Positions 1 through 12,900 of a stretch of 64,000 bases of DNA are shown here, piece after piece; positions within the stretch are counted from its first letter, which is position 1, and the number at the start of each line of letters is the position of its first letter. Where the stretch lies: the NCBI GenBank assembly GCA_001972305.1, contig BDDD01002958.1:6854-70853 (forward strand), given 5' to 3'. The notes below the pieces were generated by a model that worked only from the letters and a program-made list of their open reading frames with translations, ran no database searches and was not told the DNA's origin. This stretch comes from Cephalotus follicularis (taxonomy: Eukaryota; Streptophyta; Magnoliopsida; Oxalidales; Cephalotaceae). The position numbers were made by a program, and so were the translations under genes.

Positions 1-1134
1 AAGGAAAACGGCCGCGTAGGGAGAAGTGCTCGCCGGGCGCAAACGGCGCCGTTACCGGCGTCGAGGCTGGGGCCGGTGTGATCGGGAGGTGATGGCGGTT
101 CGACCCATACCCTCGCCGGCGTCAGATTGGCTCTGACGCCGACGACAGGAACAGAGAGAGAGAGAGAGAGCGGGAGAGAGGAGAGAGAAAGCGGGAGGGA
201 TGGGAGAGATGGCAAAAATGAGCCAAAAATGACATTTTTCGTATATATATTCAACCCAAAACGGACTGGGTTTTTGCCCAGAATTTAACCGTTACGGACA
301 GAAATTGGATGTTTAGGACATACCACTTGGGCTATTTTCCAAAATCAGCAGCAGTTTCAGTAAAACATTGTTCAATTTTCGGAAAGGCAAATTAATTTCA
401 TATGCAGAAAGCCATCAGAATAAAATCGTAAAAATTTAAATAATGTCATGATGCATATCATGAATGCCAGAAAACAGATTAACAGACCGACAGACAGACA
501 GAAGCCACGTAGGCTCACAGACACAGACCGTACAAGGACACGGATGTCACACCTTTGGTTTTTGCGTTGACATCATAAGCTTCTGTTCGATTTTTTGCTT
601 TATTCACGTTGACGCGTATGTATGGCGTTGACGCTAATGTCATTTGAGTTGACTTCATTTGTCTTGTGCATTAACGTCAATTTCGATTTGAGATTTGAGT
701 ATCATTTTGCGTTGACGTCTAAATATAACGTTGACGTCTAGGTACGGGCCGTTCCGGTTCACGGTCAGGTCCAGTTCAACTGTTCCTAACACCCTGAACC
801 GGTCCGGACCACTCTCAAGAGCCGGTTTAACCACTACCACTTGACGTACGGTTCGGACCGGTTCAAAAACCACATGGGCCAGTTAGGACCGATTTTAAAG
901 TTTGAACCGGCCCACTTACAACTCTATTACTCACCCACTTTATCTTACCTTCAATCAAGCCTATCGTGTGATTTTTTAAAAACAACTTTGTTTTTTTTTT
1001 AAATTTTATGATATTATTGAGTAAAATTTTTGATATAGACATAGTTTATACTATGTTATGCAGGTATAATCAATGATAAAAAAGGATATCATAAATTTTA
1101 AAATTTTATAAGAATGGAAATGATGTGACTCTTA
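1..1134. other. upstream intergenic region, no gene recognised
   Basis: No coding sequence can be supported here. The first 180 bases are GC-rich and end in a (GA)n microsatellite at about 152-170. From about 543 to 735 there are repeated GTTGACG-type motifs, often in pairs 20-30 nt apart (see findings). A GGACCGG-rich stretch follows at 735-905. The short minus-strand open frame over 655-873 lies across these repeats and is judged to be chance. Confidence 0.6.
735..905. repeat. GGACCGG-rich repeat remnant
   Basis: Dense alternation of GGTTC, GGACC and CCGGTTC words in both orientations. The same style of sequence is found at 11638-11945 inside a formin intron, which suggests remnants of one dispersed, non-autonomous transposon family. 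No target duplication was found for this copy. Confidence 0.4.
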
Positions 1135-1672
1135 GGCTCCGTTTGTTTGGAAGAAAATATTTTCCTGGAAAATATTTTCCTCATTTTCCTGTGTTTGGTA
1201 ACATTTAGAAAATAATTTAACGGAAAATATTTTCTAGTTAACGGAAAATCTTAATATAAATATAGAAAAATGTTTTCCTTAAAAAAAAATGGAAAACATT
1301 TTCCACTCCCTTCTTTCTCTCTCTTTATTTATCTCTCTCCCCCCTCTCTCTCCTTCTCTCCCTCCTCTCTCTCCCCCCTCCCCTCTCTCTTTCTGTATCT
1401 CTATTTCTCTATCTCTCTCTATCCCCCTCTATCTCTCTCTTGACTACATTTGGACTCTATATGTATTTAGATATAATACTTTTAATTTTATGAAATATAT
1501 TTGCTATATTTTTTAATATATATATGTTAATGGAGAAAAAATGATTTTATTAAGGAAAATATTTTCCATATTGTGTTCCAAACAATAGAAAATATTTTTT
1601 GGATTATACACCAAACACTGAAAAATAAAATATTTTCCTCAAGAAAATATTTTCCTCCAAATAAACGGAGCC
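1135..1672. mobile_element. Tourist/PIF-Harbinger-like MITE
   Basis: Terminal inverted repeats begin GGCTCCGTTTGTTTGGA on the left and, read in reverse complement, GGCTCCGTTTATTTGGA on the right. Both continue into AAAATATTTTCC blocks. The element is flanked by TTA on both sides (1132-1134 and 1673-1675), the target duplication typical of PIF/Harbinger elements. The interior holds a CT-rich array (about 1308-1442) and no transposase. The family assignment rests on the terminal motif and the TTA duplication only. Confidence 0.75.
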
Positions 1673-1845
1673 TTAATGGAGAAAAAATGATTTTATAAAT
1701 AAAGGAAAATATTTTCCAGAGTGTATTCCAAACAATGAAAAATATTTTCTGAATTGTACACCAAACACAAGAAAATAAAAAAATTTCTAAGAAAATATTT
1801 TCCAATGAAAATATTTTCTTCTGGAAGATATTTTCCTTGCTATCT
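1673..1845. repeat. partial duplicate of the MITE right half
   Basis: The block from about 1529 (TTAATGGAGAAAAAATGATT, then GGAAAATATTTTCC units) recurs from 1673 with small changes. This gives a second, incomplete copy of the right half of the preceding MITE. It ends near 1845 without a recognisable terminal repeat. Confidence 0.55.
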
Positions 1846-2891
1846 CACGTTTCGCTGTAGAAAAACAGATTGATTATGTATGTGATAATTATATTATATT
1901 TTTTATTGTTTCTAGTGTATCTATCTATTAAAGAAGTTCCGTATATTTTTATTAAAAAAAACAATAGTGTAACATAATAATCATGTGTTTTTTTTTGTTT
2001 CTCATGTCACATGTCATACGGTAAATCGTGTTTATTTAACAATTTTTTTATTAAAGAAATGAAAAATCAGACTAACAATGTATCTAAAATATTTGATTCA
2101 TTTCATCAAAAAAAAATTGTTTTTTTTTATTCATGGATTTCTCTCTAAGAAGGAAGAGAAATGACACCAAATTCATAGGTCACCGGCCAAACGGCTTTAA
2201 TTTGGAAGTTATTTAATGGTATCATGTGATTTTTTTTTTTGAAAAATAAACAAAGAGATCATATTAATTAAAAAGAATCAATATTTGAAATAAAAAGATC
2301 ATATCTATGTACTTATTATTGATTAAATGAGCTTATTCTCCTCTTTAAATATGTTCTAACAGAATCTTTGCCCAACGTTTTCATACCCAAAATTAAAAAA
2401 GAACAATCATGAATTTCAGATTTCTTTTTACGAGTAAAAAAAAATAAAAATAAAAATGACATGACATATCATTATCATCGTCATCATCAATTAGTATAAA
2501 GACAGAGACAAAACTAAGATCCCTTAACGTATTCCCATAACAACCTCAGTATCTCTCTGTCATTCTCTCTCTAAAACCTAAGTCTTGTATAGTTTTTGTT
2601 GATTGAAAGCCAAGTCTATGTGATACAAGAAACAGAACCAACCAAAGTGTGCATGTGAAGACAAAAAACAATACCCACAAAAAGTTATTTCTTAAAGACC
2701 CAGCAAAATCCATGCTTTTGTTTCCTCTCTGTACACTCTCTAGAATGCCGTTATTAAAGGGTTCTTTGTCATCTTCGTATTAGATTAGCTGAATATCTGG
2801 GGTTCAGTTTTGGTGCAATGTGGCTTCATTTGTTGCATTTGTAGGTCTCTTGCTTTGTTTTGCAGGTGATTTTTTTGGATCTTGAAGGTCT
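1846..2891 (+). other. AT-rich upstream/leader region of the formin gene
   Basis: AT-rich sequence with no reading frame of note. The stretch from about 2500 to 2891 is less AT-rich and leads directly to the formin start codon, so it probably holds the promoter and 5' leader. A TTTTGCAG at about 2858-2865 could be the acceptor of a leader intron; transcript data would be needed to decide. Confidence 0.4.
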
Positions 2892-3854
2892 ATGGCTTTG
2901 TTTAGGAAGTTTTTCTACAGGAAGCCACCTGATGGGCTTTTGGAGATCTCTGAAAGAGTTTATGGTATGTTTTGATTGGTTCAATTTTGGTTATTTTTTA
3001 CTGTTAAATACTAATGGGTTTTTGTTATTTGTTTTTTTTTTTGCCTTTTATTTATTCACTTATTTTTTTCTTTAACATCGTACATTGGTGTTCATAGGTA
3101 GTGACTAGTGGATTTAGAAAGTCTGTATCTTTGAAATTAGAATGTGTATAAGCATGAGTTGTTTTCATACTTGGAGTTATGACAAAGCTTTGTTCATTTG
3201 TGTTACATACATGCCATATGATTTTAGAGGTTGATATTGACACCTCAGGAAGAGAATGTACTCAATATTTTACATTGTTAATGCTCCTATTGATGTTTGC
3301 TTTAGTGGAGTGGGAGTGTTGCAGTACCATTGAATGGTGTGACAACACTGGCCAAGCTCCCTTTTGTTTTTTTTCTTTCAAATTATCCGATGGAAACATT
3401 ATTAGGGAAAAACCACATTTCAGTGCTCTACGAGAGTGATGATATAAGTATTTATGGAGATATAAAGAACCGTTAAGGAAAATTTCGTCACTTGCTGGTG
3501 TTTCATGGTGAGATTTCGCTAGTTAATTCATGTGTTCAAGGATAATTCTAATTGTTGCACTTAACACAGAATGTATTAGAATCATAATCATTGAGTGGAA
3601 TTCTTTGTTTGTAATCATCCATCCCAATGTGTGATATGCCATCATTTTGTGTATGTAAACATATGTGGAAGCTTCTTTTAATCGTATTAGTTGCTTTACC
3701 AGATTTCTCAGATTTAGATATATTAAAATTGCTTCAAAATTGCTTGCAATGGATTCCTTCTCCCTTAATTTAACCAACTTTCTTAAATTTACATTATGTG
3801 CATCTTCCTTAATGTGGTAAGCTACATAACTAACACTTTCTTTAATTTTTGTAT

Positions 3855-3912
<58 letters not shown>

Positions 3913-6900
3913 GCGCTACACGTTTCGAATACTGAAATGTAAACACAGAAAAGAAGAAGCAAATTTTCTTTTATTTTAATGTAATAAGAAATAGTACCTT
4001 TTTTTCCTCTTTGTATTTGCTGACCATATCTTTGTGTATTTTTTTACTGTTATGAAATATAAACAATTATTTATTATTATTTTTATTACTATATTTTCTG
4101 TAGAAGTATTCAGAATGCAAATTACTTAAATGCTGAATACTGTTCTATTCTGTACATTTATAGTCTTTGATTGCTGCTTTACAACGGACATTTTGGAAGA
4201 TGATGAATATAAAGTTTACATGGGAGGCATAGTAGACCAACTGCGTGACCACTTACCTGATGCTTCATTCATGGTGTTCAATTTCCGAGAGGGAGAGAAC
4301 CAAAGCGAAATTGCTAACATATTATCTGAGTATGATATGACTGTAATGGATTATCCTCGTCAGTATGAAGGCTGCCCGTTACTCACAATGGAGATGATCC
4401 ATCACTTCTTGAGATCAAGTGAAAGCTGGCTGTTGCTTGGGCAACAAAATGTGCTCTTGATGCATTGTGAGCGAGGTGGGTGGCCAGTTTTGGCCTTCAT
4501 GCTTGCTGCTCTCTTGATATACAGGAAGCAATTTACCGTGGAGCAGAAAACTTTGGAGATGATCTACAAGCAAGCACCTCGTGAGCTTTTACAGCTTCTT
4601 TCACCACTGAATCCGTTGCCCTCACAACTGAGGTATCTTCAGTATGTCTCAAGAAGAAATGTGGGATCCGAATGGCCTCCACTGGATAGGGCACTTACTT
4701 TGGACTGCGTCATTCTTAGAGCTATTCCTAACATGGATGGAGAGTGGGGCTGCCGTCCGATATTTAGGATATATGGACAGGATCCTTTTATGGCTGCTGA
4801 TCGCACTCCCAAAGTTCTGTTCTCAACACCAAAAAAGAGCAAACTTGTTCAGCACTATAAGCAGGTGGCTCTTTGTGTCTCTTGTTTTTACTTATAATAT
4901 TTCTTTTTAAGAAAAGAAAATTAAAATTGTGGTTTCGATTTTTGCTGGGTTGCAGGTGAGATCATTTTTTTAAAAATTCTTCTCACTTGCTTAAATCTGA
5001 TCGTATTCATATGAACTGTCTCACTCTTGGGACCAATTATTATGTTACTGTACAGTTTAATAACTGTGAAGGGTGTACATTTTCTTTGTCTGAGTTGACC
5101 TTTTAAGTTACTTATTTTTCATCCTTTCCTTAAATGTGATGCTAATTAAAAGGATATCTTCAACACCTTAATTCCGAGGTTTTCATCTGTTGCTGCATAT
5201 AATGTATAATCTGGGGAGTTTAATCCAAGAAACGCATCGTCATTATGGTTGCCTACAGTTAAAAGTTAAAACAGTATTTGCCTCTTAGAAACTGTTATTT
5301 GTTCCCTCAACGACATCACTTCTAATTACTTTTACTCACTAGCCTTAACACGTACGATTCTTAAGGCACTTTTTTTATTTGAACAAGTGGTTTTAACACA
5401 CCTGTGTGAAACCAGGAGGATCTATTGTCAAATGTTTTTACCTTCTGGATAAGGTAGCAATTATTAGCTTTTGAATTGTTCATATGCTGTTGCAGGCAGA
5501 TTGTGAACTCGTTAAAATTGACATCCATTGCCATATTCAAGGTGATGTTGTGCTTGAGTGTATAAGTTTGGATAGTGATCATGAACGGGAATCAATGATG
5601 TTCAGGGTCATGTTCAATACGGCATTCATAAGATCAAACATATTGATGCTTAACCGTGATGAAATCGACATTTTGTGGGATGCTAAGGATCAATTTCCCA
5701 AAGACTACAGAGCCGAGGTATCTATCTAGCTCCCCTGTTTTTTGTATATCTTCAGTTTCATTTGAATTTTTTTTAAAGGAAACTTATATATTGTTTATAA
5801 AATAAAGGTTCTTTTCTCTGAGAAGGATTCTGCTACTTCTCTTTTTCCGATTGATCTGCCGGACTTTGATGAGAAAGATGGCCTTCCAATGGAAGCATTT
5901 GCTAAAGTTCAAGAGATTTTCAGCATTGTGGATTGGCTAGATCCAAAAGCAGATGTAGCCTTAAATGTATTGCAGCACATTACAGGATCAAATATTCTTC
6001 AAGAAAATTTGGAGTCTTCTTCTCTCTCGAGTGTTGCATTTCTGGAATCAACTTTGGAAAAAGTTAAAGAGAAACAAAAAATAGAGGCTTCAGACTCAAC
6101 CATGGATCAGGGGAAACAGTCTTCACCCGCTTTCAACCCACCTTCAAAAGCAAATTCAATTCGAAAGAAGATTGAACCTCATGAATTGCAGGTTGCTCTC
6201 CAACGGCCTGCTCAATCTAAGATCATATACCCACGAGCATCTCAGAGTTCACTGTCTACTCCAGCTTCGTATTCAAATTCCTTGCAAGGGTCACCTGTGC
6301 CTATATCAAGATATCATAGTGCACCCTCAGCCCTTGGCATCACGGCTCTGTTGCAAGATCACGCTGCATCTAACAGGGAAAAAGTTACACATGAAGTGAC
6401 TTCGTCTCCTACTGTTACTAAAGTATGTAACCCCGTGCAGTTCACTAAGGTGTCTACTCCATCACCAGCTCCTCCACCACCAGCATCTCATGTATTGCAA
6501 ACTTCAGTTGAGACTACAAGAACTGGTGAAGTAACTTCTGCCGTTCCTCCTCCTCCATTCATATCTGTTCCTCCTCAACCAACTTCAAAAGCTACTCATT
6601 CTTCACGTACCCAATATTCTGGAACAACACAGAAGAGAGTTCAGTCATCATCAATTCCTCCTTCCCCACCTACACTGCCTTCTCTTTCAGGAGTATCCTG
6701 CACTTCTACTCCCATTCCACCTCCTACACCCACTTCTTTTCCTTCTCTTTCCAGGGTATCCAGCACTTCTACTCCCCCTCCACCTCCTCCACCCCCTTCT
6801 TTTCCGGGGGCTTCTCAATCCCCATCTCCCTTGATCAAGAACTCATTTCCAGTGCCTCCTCCCCCTCCTTCAACCCATCCTGCTTTAGGAACATCTCCAT

Positions 6901-9900
6901 CTTTACTTGCCAACAACTCATTTTCATCCCCGCCTCCTCCTCCACTGCCCCCTGGGAATGCTTCATCTGCTGCCTGCTTAGTTTCTTCTCCACAGCCTAT
7001 GGAGAACTTGCCAGTTAGGCCTCCTCCACCTCCTCCTCCTCCTCTACATTCTCAGTCTGTCTCAGGTCCTAATACTGTACCTTCTGCACCACATCCACCC
7101 CCTCCTCCCAGTTTAGCTCCAAAGGGTTCCTTGTCTAATAATTCTGCACATGTTCCACCAGTGCCACCTCCTCCAGCTCCATTTGCCAAAGGGAAGGCTG
7201 GCGGTGCGCAACCTCATGTCAATGGTAACGTACCTCCTATCCCTGGACCACCTACTGTTCCATTTAATGCAAAGGGACGGGGCCTATCACGTACTAGTCC
7301 CAAAAATCAGGCCCAAGCTCGAAAAGCAAACCTCAAACCATATCATTGGTTAAAGTTAACAAGAGCCATGCAAGGAAGCTTATGGGCTGAAACACAGAAA
7401 TCTGACGAGGCTTCTAAGTACGTATCGTTATTTTAATTTGTTTTCTTCCATTCCCATTTGTTGAATAGATGTTTTGGTTCTTATTATATTGGGGGAAGCT
7501 AATGTCCTGATCCTGCTTTTTCTGTGCTAGGGCTCCAGAATTTGACATGTCAGAACTTGAAAGTCTTTTCTCAGCAGCTGCTCCAAATTCGGATCATGCG
7601 AATAAGGGTGCGAAATCAAATCGTCGCGCCACAGGACCTAAATCTGAGAAAGTCCAGCTGGTAATTAGTGTGTAATTCTGTTCATTGAATTGCCTCAATG
7701 TTATTAGAAACTTAATTATTGTCTATATTGCATCTGTGCTGGCATGAAGTAAAAATTTTGTTTAGTGTCCAGATCCCTTGCATTTTTCTTTTGTCTAGTT
7801 TTTGTTCACTTCTCGTCCGGTGTATACTGTTTTGCAGGTTGAACTTAGGCGGGCATATAATTGTGAAATCATGCTTACAAAAGTTAAAATTCCTTTGCCT
7901 GATTTGATGGTATGTTTAACCTTCTAGAATTTGTTTGTAAGTCAATGCTTCTTAACATTTGAATTTAAAACCGAATTTGTATCAAGTTAAAATTTGGGCT
8001 GTGGTTTAAATGTCAAATGTAAGTTCCCACGTTGTTTCCTTGTAAATTAATAGGCAACAACCATGGATACTCAAACATATAATCTATTCTGAAGGATGTA
8101 CGTAGTATTTCTTGAATAGATGCCTTCCATCCATGCCTAGATATTGGACACTGTGAAGTGCTTTAGCAATGTAACATTTACCATATTCTAGTTCCTAAAG
8201 CAGTTTTTGATTGCTTTTCTTACATTCTTGCTTCTCTCCCAATGTCTACAGAGTTCAGTCCTTGCATTGGATGATTCAGCATTAGATGTCGATCAGGTTG
8301 ATAACCTCATTAAATTTTGTCCAACAAAAGAAGAGATGGACTTAATCAAGGTATTCAAATTGTGTGCCTTCCCTTTTTCATTCCTTTCAGAAGAAAAAAG
8401 TGCTCATCAATGGATCTTTTCTTTCTTAAAAACACATTGATCATTGTGGGAACTTCTAAGTGTTCGGGCCTTTTATTTTATTCCAATGTATTGTAAGATG
8501 AAATTGTTCATATGCAATTAAGCGCTCTTGTTTCCTTGGAGTGATAATCAAATTTGATGTTCAGGGTTATACTGGAGATAAGGAAAACTTGGGAAAATGC
8601 GAGCAGGTGAATGATTCTTTTTCCTGCATAGAAAATATTCTTTGGGTTGCATCATATCCACATTTTTCTTACAATAACATTAGCATCAATGAACACATTT
8701 GGAGCCTTCTTTACAGATAGAGCTTTTAAAATTTTGTATTATATTCACCTTTTCTTGGATAAATGGTTATAATTGCATCTTATTGGTGCATTTTACTGTC
8801 ACATTCAATATAGTAAACACTTTTATAAACTTCTTTAGATGTTTAATTGCCATATGTTGAAAGCATTGTTACAAATAGTGCATTTAAAATGATTTTATGA
8901 TATACACAAATTTTTTTTTTTTTTTGGGGGGGGGGGGGGGGTGGTGGTTGGTTAAATGATCAATGATATCTCATTAGTGCATTTTACAATAAATAGATCA
9001 TATAACGCGTTTATCAACTCCTTTAAATGTTTAGCAATAATTTAAATGTGCTATTATATAGCGCTTTTTAAAAACTCTAAGATATTTGTATTATTTTTGA
9101 AGCTGAATGATCATCTTCACTTCTACTTATTGCACTCTGCAGTAACATTTGTTATAAACATGTTTCAGGACTTCTGAGATGTTTGATTGCAATATGTTAA
9201 ATGCGCTATTATGAATAGCGTTTTCAAAAGATTTTAATATGGTCGCCATCTTTTTGGAGATTTCTTTAGATCTTGATTGCATTATGTTGAAAGTGCTATT
9301 ACGAAAAGCACTATCAAAATTCTGTAGCCTTGCATGGCTGGTGCCACCATTATATGTACATATAGTTTTCCTTGCCATTAGATTATCTTTATAGTCAATC
9401 GACCAAATAACTAAGTAAAGAAATATACGAAGGATTATTTATGGCGTGTTGTTTGCATTAGTTTTTAGCAATGCTTTGGAACTGGAGCCTTAATTTATGA
9501 GTACATACCAAGTATGGTTAGAAGAATAACCTATACAAACATTTATTTACTTTTTTATACATTATTAACTATCTTGTGTTTTTTTTGTGATAGTTTTTCT
9601 TAGAATTGATGAAAGTCCCACGGGTAGAGTCAAAGCTGAGAGTATTCTCATTTAAGATTCAATTTCATACTCAGGTCAGAGTTCCATCTATTTAACTATA
9701 TTGTTTCCCATATGATTACAATGGCACTTCTTGTTTCAAATTTGGTCCTTCTCTTGCGTTTTTCAGGTTTCTGACCTTAGAAATAGTTTGAATGTTGTAA
9801 ATTCTGCTGCTGAAGAGGCAAGTTATATTTTCGTTTTAGATTCTTTAACTCCTTAGATAATTTCATTTTTCCACTCATAATTCATTTTCATTGATGTTCT

Positions 9901-12900
9901 CACCAGGTCCGAAATTCAGCCAAGTTGAAAAGGATTATGCAAACCATTCTCTCTCTGGGTAATGCTTTAAACCATGGAACAGCAAGGGGTGAGTTTGTTG
10001 ATTGAATTTCGTATATATGGTGTTACTGCATATGAGCATTTTTTTCTTGTAGACAACAAAGCATGGGAAATCGTGCTCATGCTCTTAGTTAAAATTGGAT
10101 CACATTCAATTTATACAAACTTGCAGTAGGGTTATGATGCATTTTGAATCTTTTATTTATTTATTTATTATTGCACTGGGGCTAACCTGTTGTTTATAAA
10201 AACTTGGGTATTAATGTGTTTTTAGGGTGGGCAATCAATGTTGACGGTCAGGTTTGTGTCGTGTTTTGGTATGATTACAACATTATAAAGGTCAATTCTA
10301 AATCTGTTTATTAATCGTGTTAAAAACTCAAACTCAAACTAAACCTATTTATTAAACGGGTTACACGGGTTTACTCGTATAACCCGTTTAATAAACGGAT
10401 CAATTCAAATAAAATCAAGTAATTTTTTTTTTTTGGGTTTGTTTTGACTCAATTAAAACTTATTTAACTAACAATGATAATTAATGATTGATAATATATC
10501 TATCTTACTTTAACAAAGATAAATTATTTAATTAAAGTATTAGTCTATGTATGAAAGAGAGTGAGAAAAAAAAGAAAGAAAGAAAGATGTATATATATAA
10601 AATTGTAAATCAATTCTATTTTATTATTTTTCTTAATCAACTAAATATACATCATATTTTATATTACTGAGTTAACAAGATCAAACGGGATTTAATCAAT
10701 AATTAGATTTATGATAGACATATTTAATAAGCAGATTAGTTGCTGATCAATTTCGAGCTAAGTGGATAGACCAACATCTGACTTTTGTTAATCGTGTTAA
10801 AGAGGTGACACGACCCCATTTAAGACCAAATCCAAACCACTTAACTAGTGGAGATTCGTAGCAATTGGTAGCGGTAGGAGATAATGGCCCCTCCTTGTAA
10901 GTTGCAATATCTAGTGTGGGCCCACCTCAATTCTTCAAGTTAATTTTTTTTTTAACCTTAAGGGTATAAAGGAAACTAAGAAAAACCAAAGGCCAAACCT
11001 TATCGAATAGAATAGAAATTCTAACACCAAATACAATACATTTTTGCCCCTCCTTCCAATTCCTAACACTTTTTTCTACTAATAAAAGAACGAAGAGTCT
11101 TTTTCTTGAAGTTCATGTCTTATATATAAATCAATCTTCTTCTTTTTTTCTGTTACTACACATGACATGAATATGAATGCGGTTGATGCCGGCCCCCTGG
11201 CATCAAATTCGTGCCTTCGCCCCTGCACTTAACTTCATGTTGTTTCTGCTTCGCATTCTCGTGTCATGACCCAAATTGACACCTATCTTCAGTGACATGT
11301 TGTGCTTTGTGATCTCATGTACATCGTTCTTTGCTTGGTATCTATAGAAACGAAAAACATTTTAGACTCATCTAGAGAGCGTCATCTTGTTACATCCGTT
11401 TCATGTGATAATAAAGATTGGGTGACATAAGTTTGTCATATTAAACTTGGTTAGTTTGCTCAATAAATAGTACTCTGCTTTATCACTTATTAGTTATTAC
11501 GCTTTGATATGTAGATACAACTTGAATGAGGCACCTTGTTACCATCTTTGGGGTTAGTAAGTTGGAAGTAATTAGTTAACTTGGACAAAAAGCCTCACGG
11601 ATTATGGGCTGCTGGAAAGTGTGTCAAGTATAGTAATCAGAATCGGACCGATGACTAAACTGGTTAAAGCTCTGGGTTAATGTGTCAATGGTCCAACCGG
11701 TAGGTCAATGGTCAACCGGTAAATTAATTTAAAAATAAAAAATAATTTTTTTTTGACTCGGCCGGTTTGATGTGACCCTGACTAGTTCACCCTTCTGACC
11801 GGTCCGGGTTAACCTTGGGTCACCAGTCTGACCTGCCCGTCTGACTGGATCAACTTTGGGTCGACTGTTCAAACGGTTTGATGATCGACTCGGACTGGTT
11901 CACCGGTAGGACCGGCCGGTCCGGTCCGAGTTTAATAACTATGGTGTTAAGTGTTATTTTGCTAAATCATTGATCCCCAAATTGCATTGGAACTTTTTAT
12001 TTCAAGGGCAAAATGATATTCTCATCACTCAAATTTAATATTTTGTGTTTGCACCTTCTAAGAAAATTCCTTTTCTTTAGCTCATACATTTTCTTTAGAC
12101 GACCCATATTTTATATTCGTGATTTTTTGTTTCACCAAGTCTGTTTGATTGATTTAGGTTCTGCTATTGGTTTTCGATTGGATAGTCTACTTAAACTCAC
12201 CGACACACGAGCCCGTAACAACAAGATGACTCTCATGCACTATCTTTGTAAGGTAGTGTGAAAAATTGTTTTCTTGTATATTTTAAACTGTATGTACAAT
12301 AGTTATCTATAGTTTTTATAATTCCTTTGACACTTTGCAAGCTGTAGGTACTTGCTCACAAGCTGCCGGATCTTCTAGATTTTCCAAAAGACCTTGTGAG
12401 TTTAGAGGCTGCAACAAAGGTAGTCTCTTTGTATATCATTTGTGGAAATTTTCAATTCCTTTTGCAAATTTTCTCTTATTCTGAGCTAAAAAGATTGATT
12501 ATCATGCAGATCCAACTGAAATATTTGGCGGAGGAAATGCAAGCCATTAGTAAAGGGCTGGAGAAAGTTGTACAGGAGTTGGCTGCATCACAAAACGATG
12601 GTCTAGTATCAGAGAATTTTTGCAAGGTAATTCCTGTACATCAGCTACTTACGTGTTTTTGTTTGTGGATGATGTTTATCTGGATTTGCTTCAGTGGATG
12701 CATTAGCTTTTAAAGCATGCAATAAATTTTTTTATCCTCTCTGAACACACTAATTTTTAGGTGGATCTCTTAGGGGAGTCCTTTTCTGTGTATACAAAGT
12801 CATGGAAATGTAGTGCAACTTTTCAAGAGGTGGAGAGTCAGATTTTTTCTTGAAATATGGCTGGAAATTGAATCTCTTCAAAAATCTCTCCAGAGAAATT

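Noticed and set aside
1289-1516. 75-codon Ser/Leu/Pro-rich frame
   Set aside because: It reads through the CT microsatellite of a MITE.
3523-3906. 127-codon minus-strand frame in formin intron 1
   Set aside because: Its start is the AC/TC microsatellite (Cys-Val and Arg-Glu repeats) and the rest is intronic without a motif.
4130-4897. Stand-alone PTEN-like phosphatase gene
   Set aside because: The frame is the second exon of the formin; splice sites at 4164 and 4864 join it to the family N-terminus and C2 region.
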